A DNA stretch of 64,000 bases from Cephalotrichum gorgonifer (taxonomy: Eukaryota; Ascomycota; Sordariomycetes; Microascales; Microascaceae), in assembly GCA_900312665.1 (NCBI GenBank), contig ONZQ02000009.1, positions 62,001 through 126,000 on the forward strand. Direction: 5' to 3'. The translations under genes were made by a program, and so were the position numbers. Each line of letters starts with the position of its first letter. The stretch's first letter is position 1. Below are positions 31,204-42,746 of this stretch, piece after piece. Below the pieces are notes generated by a model that searched no databases, had not been told where the DNA came from, and worked only from the letters and a program-made list of their open reading frames with translations.

Positions 31204-34200
31204 AAGGAAATGGTTCTGGGAAGGAGGGGGGAGGAAAGGGAGGGGCGGGAGAGGAGGTGTTACAAGTAGGTCGGAAGGACTCAACGAAGGGCAAGTACCT
31301 AGAATACGAGCACAAGTACGAGGGGGGAAAGGGTAAGCAGAGACAGAGGGAGGATGCTCCGCAGTTAGAGGTAGGCCAACTGGCTTGGGGGTGTGTGGAG
31401 CGGGGTGGCCGGCGCTGGGCGAGGGAGAGGACTCTCCTGTCTGGGCTGGGCTGGTAGGACTGAGTGAGGACTTTGGGCGGAACGGAACGGAGGCGGGGGA
31501 GGGAGTGTAGGTATTGATTGGTTTTGGGTCCTGGGTCCTGGGTCCTGGGCTTGAGGGCGGGCCGGGATAAAACGTCAGCGTCGGAATTGTAAGAATATGG
31601 GACTCGTATTAAACGGTTGAAGAACGGAACGAGGAGAAGAATCGATATTACTTAGTGAGAGCGGAACGAGAGCGAGAGCGAGAGCCCAATGCACGCAGGC
31701 TGCCAAGAGTGGATGAACATTGAGGGATAGAGAAAGGTGGGGAATGCGATTGCGACGGAGGGGAGAGAGACAATGGCCATGGAGCTGTTGCCCCGCTACT
31801 GGTGCTGGCAAACAATCTTAGTGGGTGGCTGTGCGGAACCGTCTCCATTGAGGGGCTGACAGGCACCACAAGCGAACTTGTAAGGCTGAGCAGCGCCCCT
31901 GCAGAGGTACGGGTACAAGGGATTACGAAGTCGAGTAGATGCGCACGAGGTACTTGTACTCCATAAACGGCGCAGAAAACCTCCAGATAATGATATGCAG
32001 CTTACTCGTATTACTGAAGACGCGAAGGAGGGCTATTACGTTTCCTGTTAAAAACAAGTTCCAAGCCCAAGGCTCAAAGCCTAAAACCCTCATGACGCCT
32101 CGGGAGATACTCTTTTCCCGTACGGATGGTCAATGCCCGATTGAATCACCAGAATAGCAGCTCTCGAGTTTGAAGGAAGGGTTGAGATTGCCCATCTAGG
32201 TTGGACGAAGTATCATACTCCTTTGACGGACCAAGTACAAGCCCTACACACTCATACGACTCACAAGTACCTGCCTCGTAACCGGAATTTTAAATCCCAG
32301 ATAGGCGCAGTGTCACTATCCCGTGCAGTCGGAGACGACACAGGTGCAGATGGTCTAGAGACTTCTTGTACATGCACAGAGACAAGAGCCAATGGCACCA
32401 GGACCCGATGACAAGGAGTGGCGTTTGGGCGCGGCTGGCCAGGACCCGGTAAGGGTAGGGCCTCAGGGCGAGAGCGAGCCTGACTGTGAATGCATGCCAA
32501 AGCTGATGAAGAACGGCCAATTCAACGGCTCGGAGATTGATGGTATCATTGGTGTACCCATAGACAAGGAAGGATAGGATTTATGTCTAGGGCTTACTTG
32601 AAATCGTAGGGGTTGACTGTGGAATGGAGGACTCAGGAGGACTCACTGTTGTCCTGCTCAGTCAAGTAATATTAGCCGCAAGAACTTCGAATGGATCAGG
32701 GGACTTGCTCCTTCATGGTTGTACTGTACTACTTACAGGTGGAGAGCTATGACCCACCCAAGGTGGGGGTGGGGTTAGGTAATTCCCTGGTCTGATTCGC
32801 CATTTGTGAGATCCAGGACTTTCCTAGGACTTTTGGGCAAACTTTTGACAGGGGCAGGTGTCTCTTTCCCACCACAAGGCTCCAAAACGCAACTCTCAAA
32901 CGGAAAACGGAGAAAGCGACACTACCATAATTATTGGCCTTGAACTTGGGATTGTGGCTGGGTTCCCCCCTCCGGTCGCCGTCTTTTCGCCTGCTCCCGA
33001 AAGACCTATGCGTCGAAGACCTGGTCTTGGGGCCAGCATCTTTCGACACCTTCCTCGGGCGACAATCTACGATTTAGCCCGATGCTGACTCCTCCGTCTG
33101 CTGGGCCTGCAGGTCGCATCATGAGTTTGCGGGCGTGATGCGACCTGCAGAAACGTTCCCAGGGAGGGGGTGGACCTTAACGGTAACTCAACCAAGTTAG
33201 CATGCGGCGACCGTCGCGCAAACATGGACCAAACGGGCCTACCTTCATCCTCCGCCACTCCACCTTTTCTCTAGTAGTAGAATTATTAATTATGTGGCTA
33301 GTCTGGATGGCGATGAGGAGGCTGAGCTACTGTGCCTCACCGACTCCTCCACTGCTGCATTACTTCTCGTTCTACCTGGAATAGGATTGAGGCTTGCCCC
33401 AGAGCAGGGGCGCCTCAGCCACAACCTGCGAGTATGACCCGCACACTAAAAGAGAGATCCGCGTACTGAGCGATAAATACGCGTACGAGGACTTGTGCTG
33501 AATGACATATTCGTGCTCGGGTAAGAAGTCCCGCCGGGATCTTGTTTCACTGCCAGCCTGATGACTTCATATGTCCTCGAACAGTCTTGGCGGTCTCTTC
33601 ACTGTCCTATACGTCCAGTTGTCCTTACCACTCGTAGGAAGAGGTGACAGCAGAGATGAAGACAAGTGTAGGATCCAAGCCTAAGGACCTAAAGTTTCTT
33701 TATTAATCGTCACGCTTCCCAAAGTAGAACAGGCATGCTGTGCGATTGGACGATCGCTTGAAGATGGCTAAAGCCGGAAATATCACCAAACGGAACCCAG
33801 CAGCTCAAATATCTATCCTACTTTTGTTGCTTGTCAGCAATGCCGCTGCTGTCTGCACGCCGATAGTGCGCTGCTGGGTGGGAAGGCGTGGGGCACCGCA
33901 CCTTCCTTGCCAGCCCCTCCTCCTTTCCTGGAATGCTAACCAAGGCAGGCAAGCGCATGTTTAAAAAGTAATCTACTCCCAAGCAGGCGCAATCACAGGA
34001 AGGAAGAGAACACATGAATTAATTACCACTATGCGCGCTCATTCTTCACTGTACGAGTACGAGAGGGCCGGCTCGCGTGAGCAAAAATAGTGAACAGGGA
34101 ACAGGGAAACAGACACCAATACCCTCAATTTCCTTGATTTCAATCGCATAAGTGTCGAATCTCTCTTGCCTGCCGTGCGTGCGACAGAATGCAAGTAATG

Positions 34201-36615
34201 CATTGCTTTTAGTACAGAGCAAGGAAAGACAGTGTCCCACTTCACCATGGCAAGGATATAGAGGCCACTAACTGGTCCCTTTAATTACAAACTCCTCAAC
34301 CTCAACAGCTCCTCTCCTCCCCAGATCGACTCGTAGCGAGTTTTCCCCCTCGTCGGTATCTTGCCCACACAGCAACATCGATAAGGACAAGAGCTTCCAG
34401 TATCCATCTGTCCAGTCCACCTCCGATCGGCCCACACATTAGTTTCTCTCTCCCCATTCTCTTCGTATTTCTACATCAGCCCCTGCCTTCTGCCCCCGCC
34501 CTTAACCCAGACCTCCATCGGAAGAATCGACCGCGCGGGTGATCCATTTCGACAGCCGGCCCGTTTAAGAGCCGCCAACCCCACACGAAGGGGGAAAGAA
34601 ACCACGCACGCAGAGCCCCCGCCCCCCTTCCCTCCAGGATCAGTTGGCCGAAACTCCGTCGGTGTGGTGTTGGCGTCGTCGCTAGTGGGTGGAAGGTGGG
34701 AGGAAAAAGTGTCAGGGTTCCGCGCCCTGAGCCCCGTGCCCCTCGACTAGTAGGTGCAGGGCAGAATCATTCCAGTCCTGCTCCGAGCCGGCCAGCCAGC
34801 GAGCAAGCGCCCATGCCTGGAACCAAGCGGAACAATTAAATAAAGGGCGGGATTTCTTTTCACGCTCACACGCCGCAGCACTGTGTCCCCCCGGCCCTTC
34901 GCCGCCAAGACCCACACTCAGGGAAAATTACACCGTCAACACGTCGTCCTCACCGGGCCAAGCAGAAGCGGGACAGGCGGGCGAGGTGGCCGCCTCCTGC
35001 TCCTGGCACCCAGCCGACCACCACCTCCCGCGGAGTCGTCTTCCCGGGTATGATGAGGATGGTCCCGCCGAGATTTACGAGTACCCTGGCAAGGGGAATC
35101 GGGAAGAGAATGGCCCGCGAAGTCTAGGTCCGCCTTGGTCGCTGCAAAGCATATTCACCTTCGTCGTCTTCGTGCTGGTGCTCCTGGTAGGTTTCTTTTC
35201 TTTCTTCTTGGCGTTGAGCCCTGTCTTTTGTTCTTCGTTTTCGTTTTCGCTTTCTTTCCCTCTTTTTATCGTCTTTCCTTCTCACTCATCCGATTGCTAC
35301 CCTGCCATTCTGAACCGCGGAGAGCTCTCCACACAAGCCGCATTCTATATACCTTACTTGTACCACATTGGACCCTCCTTATCGAAGGAGCCGCTGGTGC
35401 AGCCAAGCCGGGATAAAACCGTCAGGCAGTGAGAGTGAGGCCCTTCTCTCACTCGCCATCTCTGTCTCTCTTTTAGCATGATTGATGGAGTGGGCACCAC
35501 CAGGATGTCAGTCGGTCAATCGGTCCGTCCCCTTGACCCTAGGTCCACCGGCGCTCCGGCCCTTTACAAGTGATTCCATTTGTTATGGCTTGTTAGTGGA
35601 CGAGAGTTGGGCCCAGGAACCCATTTATTTCTCTCTTGCAAGTACGAGTACGAGTACAAGTACTATCAAATCTCAGCCGTGGCCCAGCCAGCGCCGGAGT
35701 CGGGCCGCTCGAGGTACCTGGGCATCCTCTTTTCACCCCATTCCACCCCATTCCACACCCCGCTACTCCATAATATCTGTACGAGCTATTCTCGCGCTTC
35801 CCCTCCATTTTTTTTTCTCGGAGTATTCCCTCCCGCGTGGTACCCCCGAGCCAAGTCCAGGGTCGGTGCTACGCAATACTTGCACCTGCACCTGGACTGG
35901 TTGGTTATGAACTCGAGCCGGCCCTTTTTTCTATTTGGATTTCGATCTGATGGTACTTGACACGGCACGCACTGGCCTCTTCCCTTTCCTCATTCCCGAT
36001 CCCCCCTTCCCCCTTCCGCTCGAGCTCTCTCCATTTTCCCCAATATCTCCCCGCATGGTTGGTTCGCACTAATGCCTCGCCTGTCGTGTGCGTGCTTCTG
36101 ATTCTGCTTCCATGTGTTCATGACAACACTAAACCACCCACACCACGACCCACACCCACGCCAATTGAAACCACTCTGTAGTCCAAGTACATCATAGTTC
36201 CCCACTTTACCGGCGCTTCAGGTTGTATCCACCTTCCGCCCACTTCACCTTCTTTACCTTCAAAACCCCTGCAGCCCGCCCCTAGCTTGCCACCCCTCCT
36301 CGCTTGCCCGCATCTTTTTTTAATCGTATCACCTCTTTCTCTCAGCAGTCCAACTTGTACACTACTCTACTCCCTTCCCATTGCTCCAACTCATTCTGTT
36401 CAAATCCTGTAGTGCTGCTGAACCGAGACTGACTTGCCCCTCCTCCGACTTCACAGAGCTCCAAGCTCATATTCGAGGACGCGACCCACCCTCAGCTCTC
36501 TTACAGCCTCCTACGAGCTTTGCTCCCACCTTCGACGCAGCTTCTGTCCCAGGAAGCCGTGTGTCAGAATCCCGCTCCTTTCCCTACAGTCGCGCCGACC
36601 TCGCGACCTCTCACA
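31204..36615. other. 5.4-kb gene-poor region upstream of the glucokinase gene
   Basis: No supported gene. The frames present are short and low-complexity, such as a Phe/Ser-rich one at 34986-35432. The region contains a triple GGTCCTG tandem (31527-31548), GAGAGC repeats near 31670, an inverted repeat at 33107-33150, many GTAC-type words (for example 34048-34060 and 35640-35662), and long C/T-rich stretches from about 34.3 to 36.6 kb typical of strong fungal promoters and 5' UTRs. Confidence 0.5.
33107..33150. repeat. Inverted repeat, 15-bp perfect arms with 14-nt loop
   Basis: Arms CTGCAGGTCGCATCA (33107-33121) and its exact reverse complement (33136-33150) enclose 14 nt. It could fold as a stable hairpin in either strand. 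It lies in gene-poor DNA with no gene within 1.9 kb, so its role is unknown. Confidence 0.85.
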
Positions 36616-38529
36616 ATGGCCGCCGAATCCGAGACCAAGAAGGTGGTTTCGCAGTTCGAGCTTACCGACCATGATGTAAACGCCGCTACCCTAGAGTTCC
36701 TTCGTCAGATGGGTAAGTTAGCTACCCCGAACACCCCTAACTCGCTACTGGCGAAGAGTGTGGTGTTGCGCTGGTGCTGAGACATCCTTTTTTCCCCCCT
36801 CACTCCAGACGAGGGGCTCAGGAAAGATGGTACAAGTATGAGCCAAATTCCCACCTACGTCACTGCCGTTCCCGACGGGTCAGAAAAGGTAATCCCCCTC
36901 CCCCTTCTCCATACCAACACACACGGATGCGAAAGGGGGGGAGCTATTCTAACTGGGATATCTCTCGTCTTGTTAGGGTGTATATCTAGCTGTGGACCTC
37001 GGTGGGACGAATTTCCGCGTCTGCTCGGTGCAATTGAACGGCGACAGCACCTTCAACCTCACTTACAACAAGGTTGCGATACCAAAGGAGCTCATGGTTG
37101 CGAAGACCGCCCGCGAACTGTTCTCATTCCTGGCTATGCAGATCGAGGTGTTTTTGAAGGAGCACCATAAGGACTACTACGCCGCCCAGATCAAGAAGCG
37201 CCGGTCCGGTACTACCCGCAGCAGCGAGTATCTCCGCCTCGGCTTCACATTCAGCTTCCCCGTCAACCAGTTGGGCATCAACAAGGGCAAGCTTATCCGA
37301 TGGACGAAGGGCTTCGACATCCCCGACGCCGTCGGCAAGGACGTGTGTGCCCTGCTCCAGACCGAGATTGACAAGCTCGGCCTACCGGTCAAGGTGGCGG
37401 CTCTCGTGAACGACACGGTGGGGACCCTCATGGCCCGGTCCTACACCTCGGTCGGCAAGGCCAAGTCGATCCTGGGCGGAATCTTCGGCACCGGCACCAA
37501 CGGCGCTTACATCGAGAAGCTATCCAACATCAAGAAGCCTACCGTGGGCGAGTACGACAAGTCGACAGGCGACATGGTCGTGAACACCGAGTGGGGCTCC
37601 TTCGACAACCAGCTGAACGTGCTACCGACCACAAAGTGGGACAAGATCCTCGACGACGCCAGCGTGAACCCGGGGATCCAGATGTTCGAGAAGCGCGTGT
37701 CGGGCATGTTCCTGGGCGAGATCGTGCGGCTCGCGACGCTCGACCTGATCAAGAACGAAAAGGTCACGCTCTTCGTCGATGCGAACTCGAGCTTCAACGA
37801 CCTGCAGTCCATCACCACCATCAGTCGCGAGTCCGGCCTCTTCAAGCAGTGGGGACTTGACAGCTCCGTCCTGTCCGTGGCCGCCGCCGACGACACCCCC
37901 GAGCTATCCTCGCTGCGGCTGGAGCTGGAGACGAGCTTGCAGATCGACTCGGCGTCCCTCGTGGACGCTCAGATCTTCAAGGCCGTCGCGGCGGCCGTCG
38001 GTCGCCGCGCCGCGAGGCTGTCCGCCGTGGCCATCGGTGCCATCGTCCTACAGTCGGGCAAGCTGAACGACCCCGACACGGACGTTGTCGACATCGGGGT
38101 CGACGGGAGCCTGGTGGAGCACTACCCCTTCTTCCGGGCCATGATATACGAGGCGCTGAAGGCCATCGATGGCATCGGCCCCAAGGGCGCGGAGAGGATC
38201 CGCATCGGCATCGCCAAGGACGGCAGCGGAGTCGGCGCGGCGCTGATCGCGCTCGTCGCCGAAAAGATGGAGAAGGACAATAGCAACGTGGAGGATGTGG
38301 AGGCACGAGGTATGTTTACATCGAATGACCCCTCAGCTCCTCTTAGACGTTTGACTCTCCTTGTGTATTTCCCTTTTTCTGTGGCCCTAGGAGTCGGACT
38401 TTTCGCTGACAAGCTGTTACAGTTGACGATCTTGTTTGGAACACCAACAACCACAACACATTCATCGTAGCTGGTGTTGTCGGCGTCATCGCGATCGCTG
38501 CTCTCTGGTGGGCACGGCAAAGGAGTTGA
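36616..38529 (+). CDS. Glucokinase/hexokinase with C-terminal transmembrane tail, 538 aa
   Basis: Four exons: 36616-36712, 36809-36888, 36977-38309 and 38423-38529 (1617 nt, phases consistent). Hexokinase motifs are intact: VDLGGTNFRVCSV for the phosphate loop, LGFTFSFPVNQ and RWTKGF for the sugar, VNDTVGTLMARSY with the catalytic Asp, GGIFGTGTNGAY, and NTEWGSFD. The enzyme should phosphorylate glucose or other hexoses using ATP, the first step of glycolysis. Unusually, the last exon adds VDDLVWNTNNHNTFIVAGVVG and ends in a single hydrophobic helix (VAGVVGVIAIAALWW) followed by ARQRS, a typical tail anchor with basic end. Soluble fungal glucokinases are about 480-500 residues and lack this. 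If the third intron is read through, a different soluble C-terminus of similar length results. Membrane attachment is inference. Confidence 0.92.
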
Positions 38530-38948
38530 GGTTTTTTCTTTTTCAAAAAATAAGAAAAAAAAACCTTGGTTGACTCCGACTTTCCGAGACCCCCAAGCGG
38601 GCTCAGAACGAATGTATTGATTATTATTCCAGGCATCCTGCATCATTGTCGTTGTCGTTGTCATTGTCTATATCTTGTTTTTTCATCTATTGAAATGTGA
38701 ATATGCCAGCAATTATTGCTCTCCTTGGGACACCACTCCCTGTGGGATATCGTCACTGGAGCTATTGGAAGTACTCGGCCGATGTGATGGCGACGTCCAA
38801 GGCGGCCCGAAGACACAACTTCCTCATTTCACTTCTAAACTCCACGCCCGGTCTATATATATGTCCCCTTTAGCGCCTCCCAAATACCCTTCGTAGAATC
38901 GTTATCCATATATCCATATACCCAACCGAAAATATCCCCTTCAGGTCT
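38530..38948. other. Intergenic, convergent 3' ends
   Basis: Tail-to-tail spacer of 419 bp between the glucokinase and Naa50 genes, with A/T runs near 38535-38562 that probably belong to the 3' UTR. No gene seen. Confidence 0.5.
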
Positions 38949-40067
38949 TTAATTCCCAAAAGCCTCGGCGGGGTACGCCCTATCCCTCTTCTTCCTCGCC
39001 GAGGAACTACTCCTCGAGCTCTGGCCGGAATTCGGCCCGCTCCCCCTCATCGGGGGCGCCATGTCGGCCGGCAAGTCGTTCCACTCGGCACCGGGCCCCA
39101 CGTTCTGGAACGACTGGCCCGAATTTGTCCTCGGCGGGCCGCTCCTGGGTGGCAGGTTCGCCAGCCTGGCCGTCGCGCTGGGGGGGACGGCGGAGGGGGC
39201 CTGCGGGAGGGCCGGGGCCGGGGTCCCGCTATCGCCATTGCCCGAGGGCGGTGGGGTGCGCAGTGGCTCACCGTCATGCTCGAGGACCTTCTGGACAACC
39301 CACGCCGAGGCGGGTCGGAGCTTGAAGTAGTAGTCCTCGATGGGCTTGGGGCTCTGCACGAACCCCCTGGCGCGATACCACGCCAGGCCGTCCTCGTTCT
39401 CGGTCCAGACGTGCGCGTAGACGCTGCTGACGTCGATGCTCGGGTCCCGTCGGACACCGGCCAGGACGTCGTCCAGCGCTGCGGCGGCGAGGCCGAGGGA
39501 GCGGTAGGGCGAGAGGAGGCAGAGGGACTGTATGTAGAGGACGTGGCCGTGACCCTGGCCGGGCGGGGAGATCTCCTCGAGGCGGCAGACGATGCCGCCT
39601 ACGACCTTTGGAGGGGAAGGGGGGCCGTCGTCGGACCAGGTTATGGCGCGGGAGAAGAGTGCGGAGATGGACGGGTCGAGGACGTGCTGGTAGAAGGCGT
39701 CCGGGTACGCGACGGGTAGGAGGAGGGAGTTGATGCGGCGGAGGGCGGTGATGTCGCCGGGGGAGATGGGGCGGATGGATGCTTGGGGGTGGGGGGACGG
39801 GGCGGCGGCGGCGGCCGGTGCCGGTGCCGGTGCCGGGGGATGTGTCGGTGCCGGAGAGGACTTGTCTGCGACGGGCGGAGGTCCGGTGGAGGGGGGCGGC
39901 GCAGAGGGGCGCATCGTGGACGGCGGAGGTCCCGCCGGCTGTTGCTGCTGTTCGCCGGGGGCGGCGCCGTTCGCCTGCGGGGGCTGGGCGTACTTTGGCT
40001 GTTTCTGGTGGAAGAACGAGAGGATGGACGACTGGGTCGCCTTGGCGGCGGTCGGGAGGGCGGACAT
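38949..40067 (-). CDS. N-alpha-acetyltransferase 50 (Naa50/San) homologue with N-terminal PIP-box-like motif, 372 aa
   Basis: Single exon. The GNAT domain (about residues 100-260) tracks Naa50 closely: ALRRINSLLLPVAYPDAFY, VLYIQSLCLLSPYRSLGLA (acetyl-CoA motif RxxGxA), VYAHVWTENEDGLAWYRARGF and DYYFKLRPASAWVVQKVL. Naa50 acetylates the N-termini of nascent proteins, and animal Naa50/San is needed for sister-chromatid cohesion. The human enzyme is about 170 residues. This one adds about 95 disordered N-terminal residues (Gln/Pro/Ala-rich) and a Ser/Pro-rich tail. Residues 12-19, QSSILSFF, match the PCNA-interacting box QxxIxxFF and sit at the extreme N-terminus followed by HQKQPK, the usual layout of such boxes. 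PCNA binding is inference. The gene is divergent from the Sgf11-like gene. Confidence 0.88.
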   Translation of the reverse strand: MSALPTAAKATQSSILSFFHQKQPKYAQPPQANGAAPGEQQQQPAGPPPSTMRPSAPPPSTGPPPVADKSSPAPTHPPAPAPAPAAAAAPSPHPQASIRPISPGDITALRRINSLLLPVAYPDAFYQHVLDPSISALFSRAITWSDDGPPSPPKVVGGIVCRLEEISPPGQGHGHVLYIQSLCLLSPYRSLGLAAAALDDVLAGVRRDPSIDVSSVYAHVWTENEDGLAWYRARGFVQSPKPIEDYYFKLRPASAWVVQKVLEHDGEPLRTPPPSGNGDSGTPAPALPQAPSAVPPSATARLANLPPRSGPPRTNSGQSFQNVGPGAEWNDLPADMAPPMRGSGPNSGQSSRSSSSARKKRDRAYPAEAFGN

Positions 40068-41392
40068 AACGAATGGCGGGGGTAAGGGTGGAACTAGGGG
40101 GGAAGCGAGCGTGGTGTGGATGTGTGTGGCTTATGCTTATGGGTTTAACGAGTGTGTCGGATCTTTTGTTTTCTTGGTGTAACCTCCAGGAAAGCAACCG
40201 GCCGGGCTTCTTCTTCCTCGAGGAAAATGCAGAGGGTCGTCGGACGTGTGTACAAGTACGCGTGTCACCGGCGTTGAAGAAGAAGAAAGGAAAGAAGGAA
40301 AGAGAGGCCCCAGAAAAAAAAAAGTCGGATATGTGGCGTTTAAGGAGCGCGGCTCCCGATCAGTGTGTTTGTTACTACTTATTTGTTGTGATCCACGTTC
40401 TTCGACGGTCTCGACAGAGGTCCGCTCGCCACCCGCTACCGCCCACCCGAAAGAATGCTAGCGGGGTTCTACTTTTAGGGGTTTCGATGCGGGTTTACGG
40501 AGTAAGTAAAGGCCTATACCATGCAGAGTTAGTGGGTTTGGTGGTGGGCGGGTCGTCGTTTCCATCTTTAATGCCTGTGCGTCAGAAGAGTATGTACCTG
40601 TCCTCGTAGATTGCGTGGCATCAGCACAGCACCCAATCATGAGGCGTACGAGTAATACAAGCATTTCTGAGGAGAGATCTAACCATCCTATTAATATTGA
40701 GTTTTAATGGCATTGTTTTGCGACTTATATTTCACACTATACGGATCACTGTATTAATACTGATGTCTCAAGGGGGCCATTCTACTATTCCCTTCGCCAG
40801 CTCAGCCTGACCAAAGCCGGCTGGATCTTCCCAAAACTCCAAACCCCCAAACCCCCGATCTCCATCAAGCCCAAACGAGAAATCCATCGCCATCACACCA
40901 CACATCCACATCCACATTCCCTCCACGTCACCGTTCTCTCAACCCTCAGCCGCCAGCCAGCTCACACATTCCAGCAAGCGACGGTTAGTCAGGTCTGATC
41001 GTCCCTCGAGCCTTTCTTGGTTAATCCATACACGCCACCCCATCCATTCGCCTCATCTCCCTCGTTAATTTTTTTTAAATCCCTCTTGCCCGCCCCATTT
41101 CATTTCCTCGGCCTCAGCTGTTTTGGGCTCTCACTAGTCGGTTCCCCCTAATATAAATTCCCCGACTGGCGTGTCTGGACAGAGAGGGTCGCTCGGCCAT
41201 AACCGGTCCCATCACCCGACCCCTGACACCCGACGCCAAACGGTGCCGGCTGCAACCGCCCACCCCCCAAAAAGGCTCTGGAGGGTAATACATGGCCGCT
41301 GTAGAGCCAGCGTCTCGGTTCTAACTCAAGCATCGCCAGACAGAAAGAGAGAGGCCCAGCTCCCACCACCACCACCCACCACAATTTCCGTC
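40068..41392. other. Intergenic region, divergent promoters
   Basis: 1.3 kb between the Naa50 and Sgf11-like start codons. It holds pyrimidine-rich stretches upstream of the latter and a TACGGAGTA word at 40496-40504. No gene or RNA recognised. Confidence 0.5.
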
Positions 41393-42746
41393 ATGGCAGC
41401 ATCCACGGGCAAGGCGGGCATTATTGTGCCCCCCAATAATGACGGCGATGCCCTTGATCAAGTTGTAGGTGTCCCCTCCTCTCCCCGTCCTCCCATCCCC
41501 CTTCCTAAACAATGGAAGCTGTGTCTCGTGAGAATGGGTTCTGCCTCTTGCCGCTTACCAATGGCTCACCTCCCCCCTTCCCCCCCCTCCGCTCTACTAT
41601 GGACCTGGCGTGGGATCCTCATTTCACCCACTAACTCGCGTCCCCGTCACTGAAATCTAGGCCTACGCCGTTTTGGATGATATCCTTTACAACATCATAC
41701 AAGACATCCTGAGCAAGACCCACATGGAGGAGAAGCTGGCCCGGGCCGCCACAGCTTCGATCCGAGTCGAGAAGCTAGCATCCGACGCCGCGGACGGCGC
41801 TCCCGACTCGAAACCCGACGTACGCATCGAGACCGACGCCGCCATATACGAAGATGGCAAGGTGATGCTCAAGGGCAATCCTCTCAAGACCACCAAGGAC
41901 GTCCTGTGCCCACGATGCCACCTGCCACGCCTGCTTTACCCGACCGACGGCAAGGGCGCGAGGAAACCGGACCCGGGGGGGATCTACTGCAAGAAGCACC
42001 CGTACATCGACAAGCCGGGCTACGATATATACGGCCAGACATGGGTCCCCCAGGGTCCCGGGAGAGGGAAGAAGAAGAAGGACCAGGAAAAGAAGAGCGA
42101 CGACCCCGGCGGGCCCGACCAGCGACCAACGAATGTCCTCTCGTTCCCCTCGGCCACGTGCATAAAGTGCAAGAGGTGCATCCTGGTCACCAGGCTCAAC
42201 AATCACATGGGCGGATGTATCGGGAACAGCGGTAGGAGCGCCAGCAGGGCGGCCGCTCAGAAGATCAGCAACGGCAGCAACGGCGGCAACAGCCAGGACG
42301 CGACGCCGCCCCCGAGTCAGAAGGGGACGCCCCGGCCGGGATCGAGGGCGTCGAGCCCGAGGAAGAGAGACGCGGACCAGGTGGAGGACGACGACTCCTC
42401 CGACAACGCCCCCAAGAAGAAGAAGCTGAAGGCGTCGGCGGCGGCGACACCGTCCGTCAAGATCAAGATCAAGCCCCCGAAGCCCGGGGGGCTGGGCGGG
42501 CTGAAGGACAAGGTGAAGGCGAGCTCGAACCTGAGCGTGGAGCACAAGCCCAACAGGTCACCCAAGACCAAGAACCTCGAGGCAGTGCCGCCGAAGAAGG
42601 TCAACGCGAAGGTGCCATCGCCGCTCAAGAAGAGCACCAAGCTGGTGGCCAAGGCGCTCATGTCGTCGCCTGCCAAGAACGGCCGGGCCGTGGCGGACTC
42701 GGCGTCGGACTCGTCTGGAGGCGGCTCCTCCCCTCCTCATCGGTGA
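41393..42746 (+). CDS. SAGA-associated factor 11 (Sgf11)-like zinc finger protein, 385 aa
   Basis: Two exons, 41393-41464 and 41661-42746 (1158 nt, phase 0 junction). The start of exon 2 gives a helix, VLDDILYNIIQDILSKTHMEEKL, like the N-terminal helix of yeast Sgf11. Residues about 190-215 have CIKCKRCILVTRLNNHMGGCIG, the C2HC Sgf11-type finger, followed by SASRAA. In SAGA, Sgf11 sits in the deubiquitinase module with Ubp8, Sus1 and Sgf73 and contacts the nucleosome. This protein is much longer than yeast Sgf11 (99 aa). Between helix and finger is a second Cys/His cluster (CPRCHLPRLLYP and YCKKHPYIDKPGY), and the C-terminal half is Lys/Ser/Pro-rich and disordered. Assignment rests on the helix plus finger order, so a related ATXN7L3-type factor is possible. 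Confidence 0.72.

Noticed and set aside
34986..35432. 148-codon frame with hydrophobic Phe/Ser-rich stretch
   Set aside because: Translation of C/T-rich leader-type DNA always yields Phe/Ser/Leu runs. No conserved features.
41775..42545. 256-codon open frame antisense to the Sgf11-like gene
   Set aside because: Shadow of a GC-rich exon. It is Arg/Leu-rich, with no domain or start context, while the sense strand has a zinc finger.
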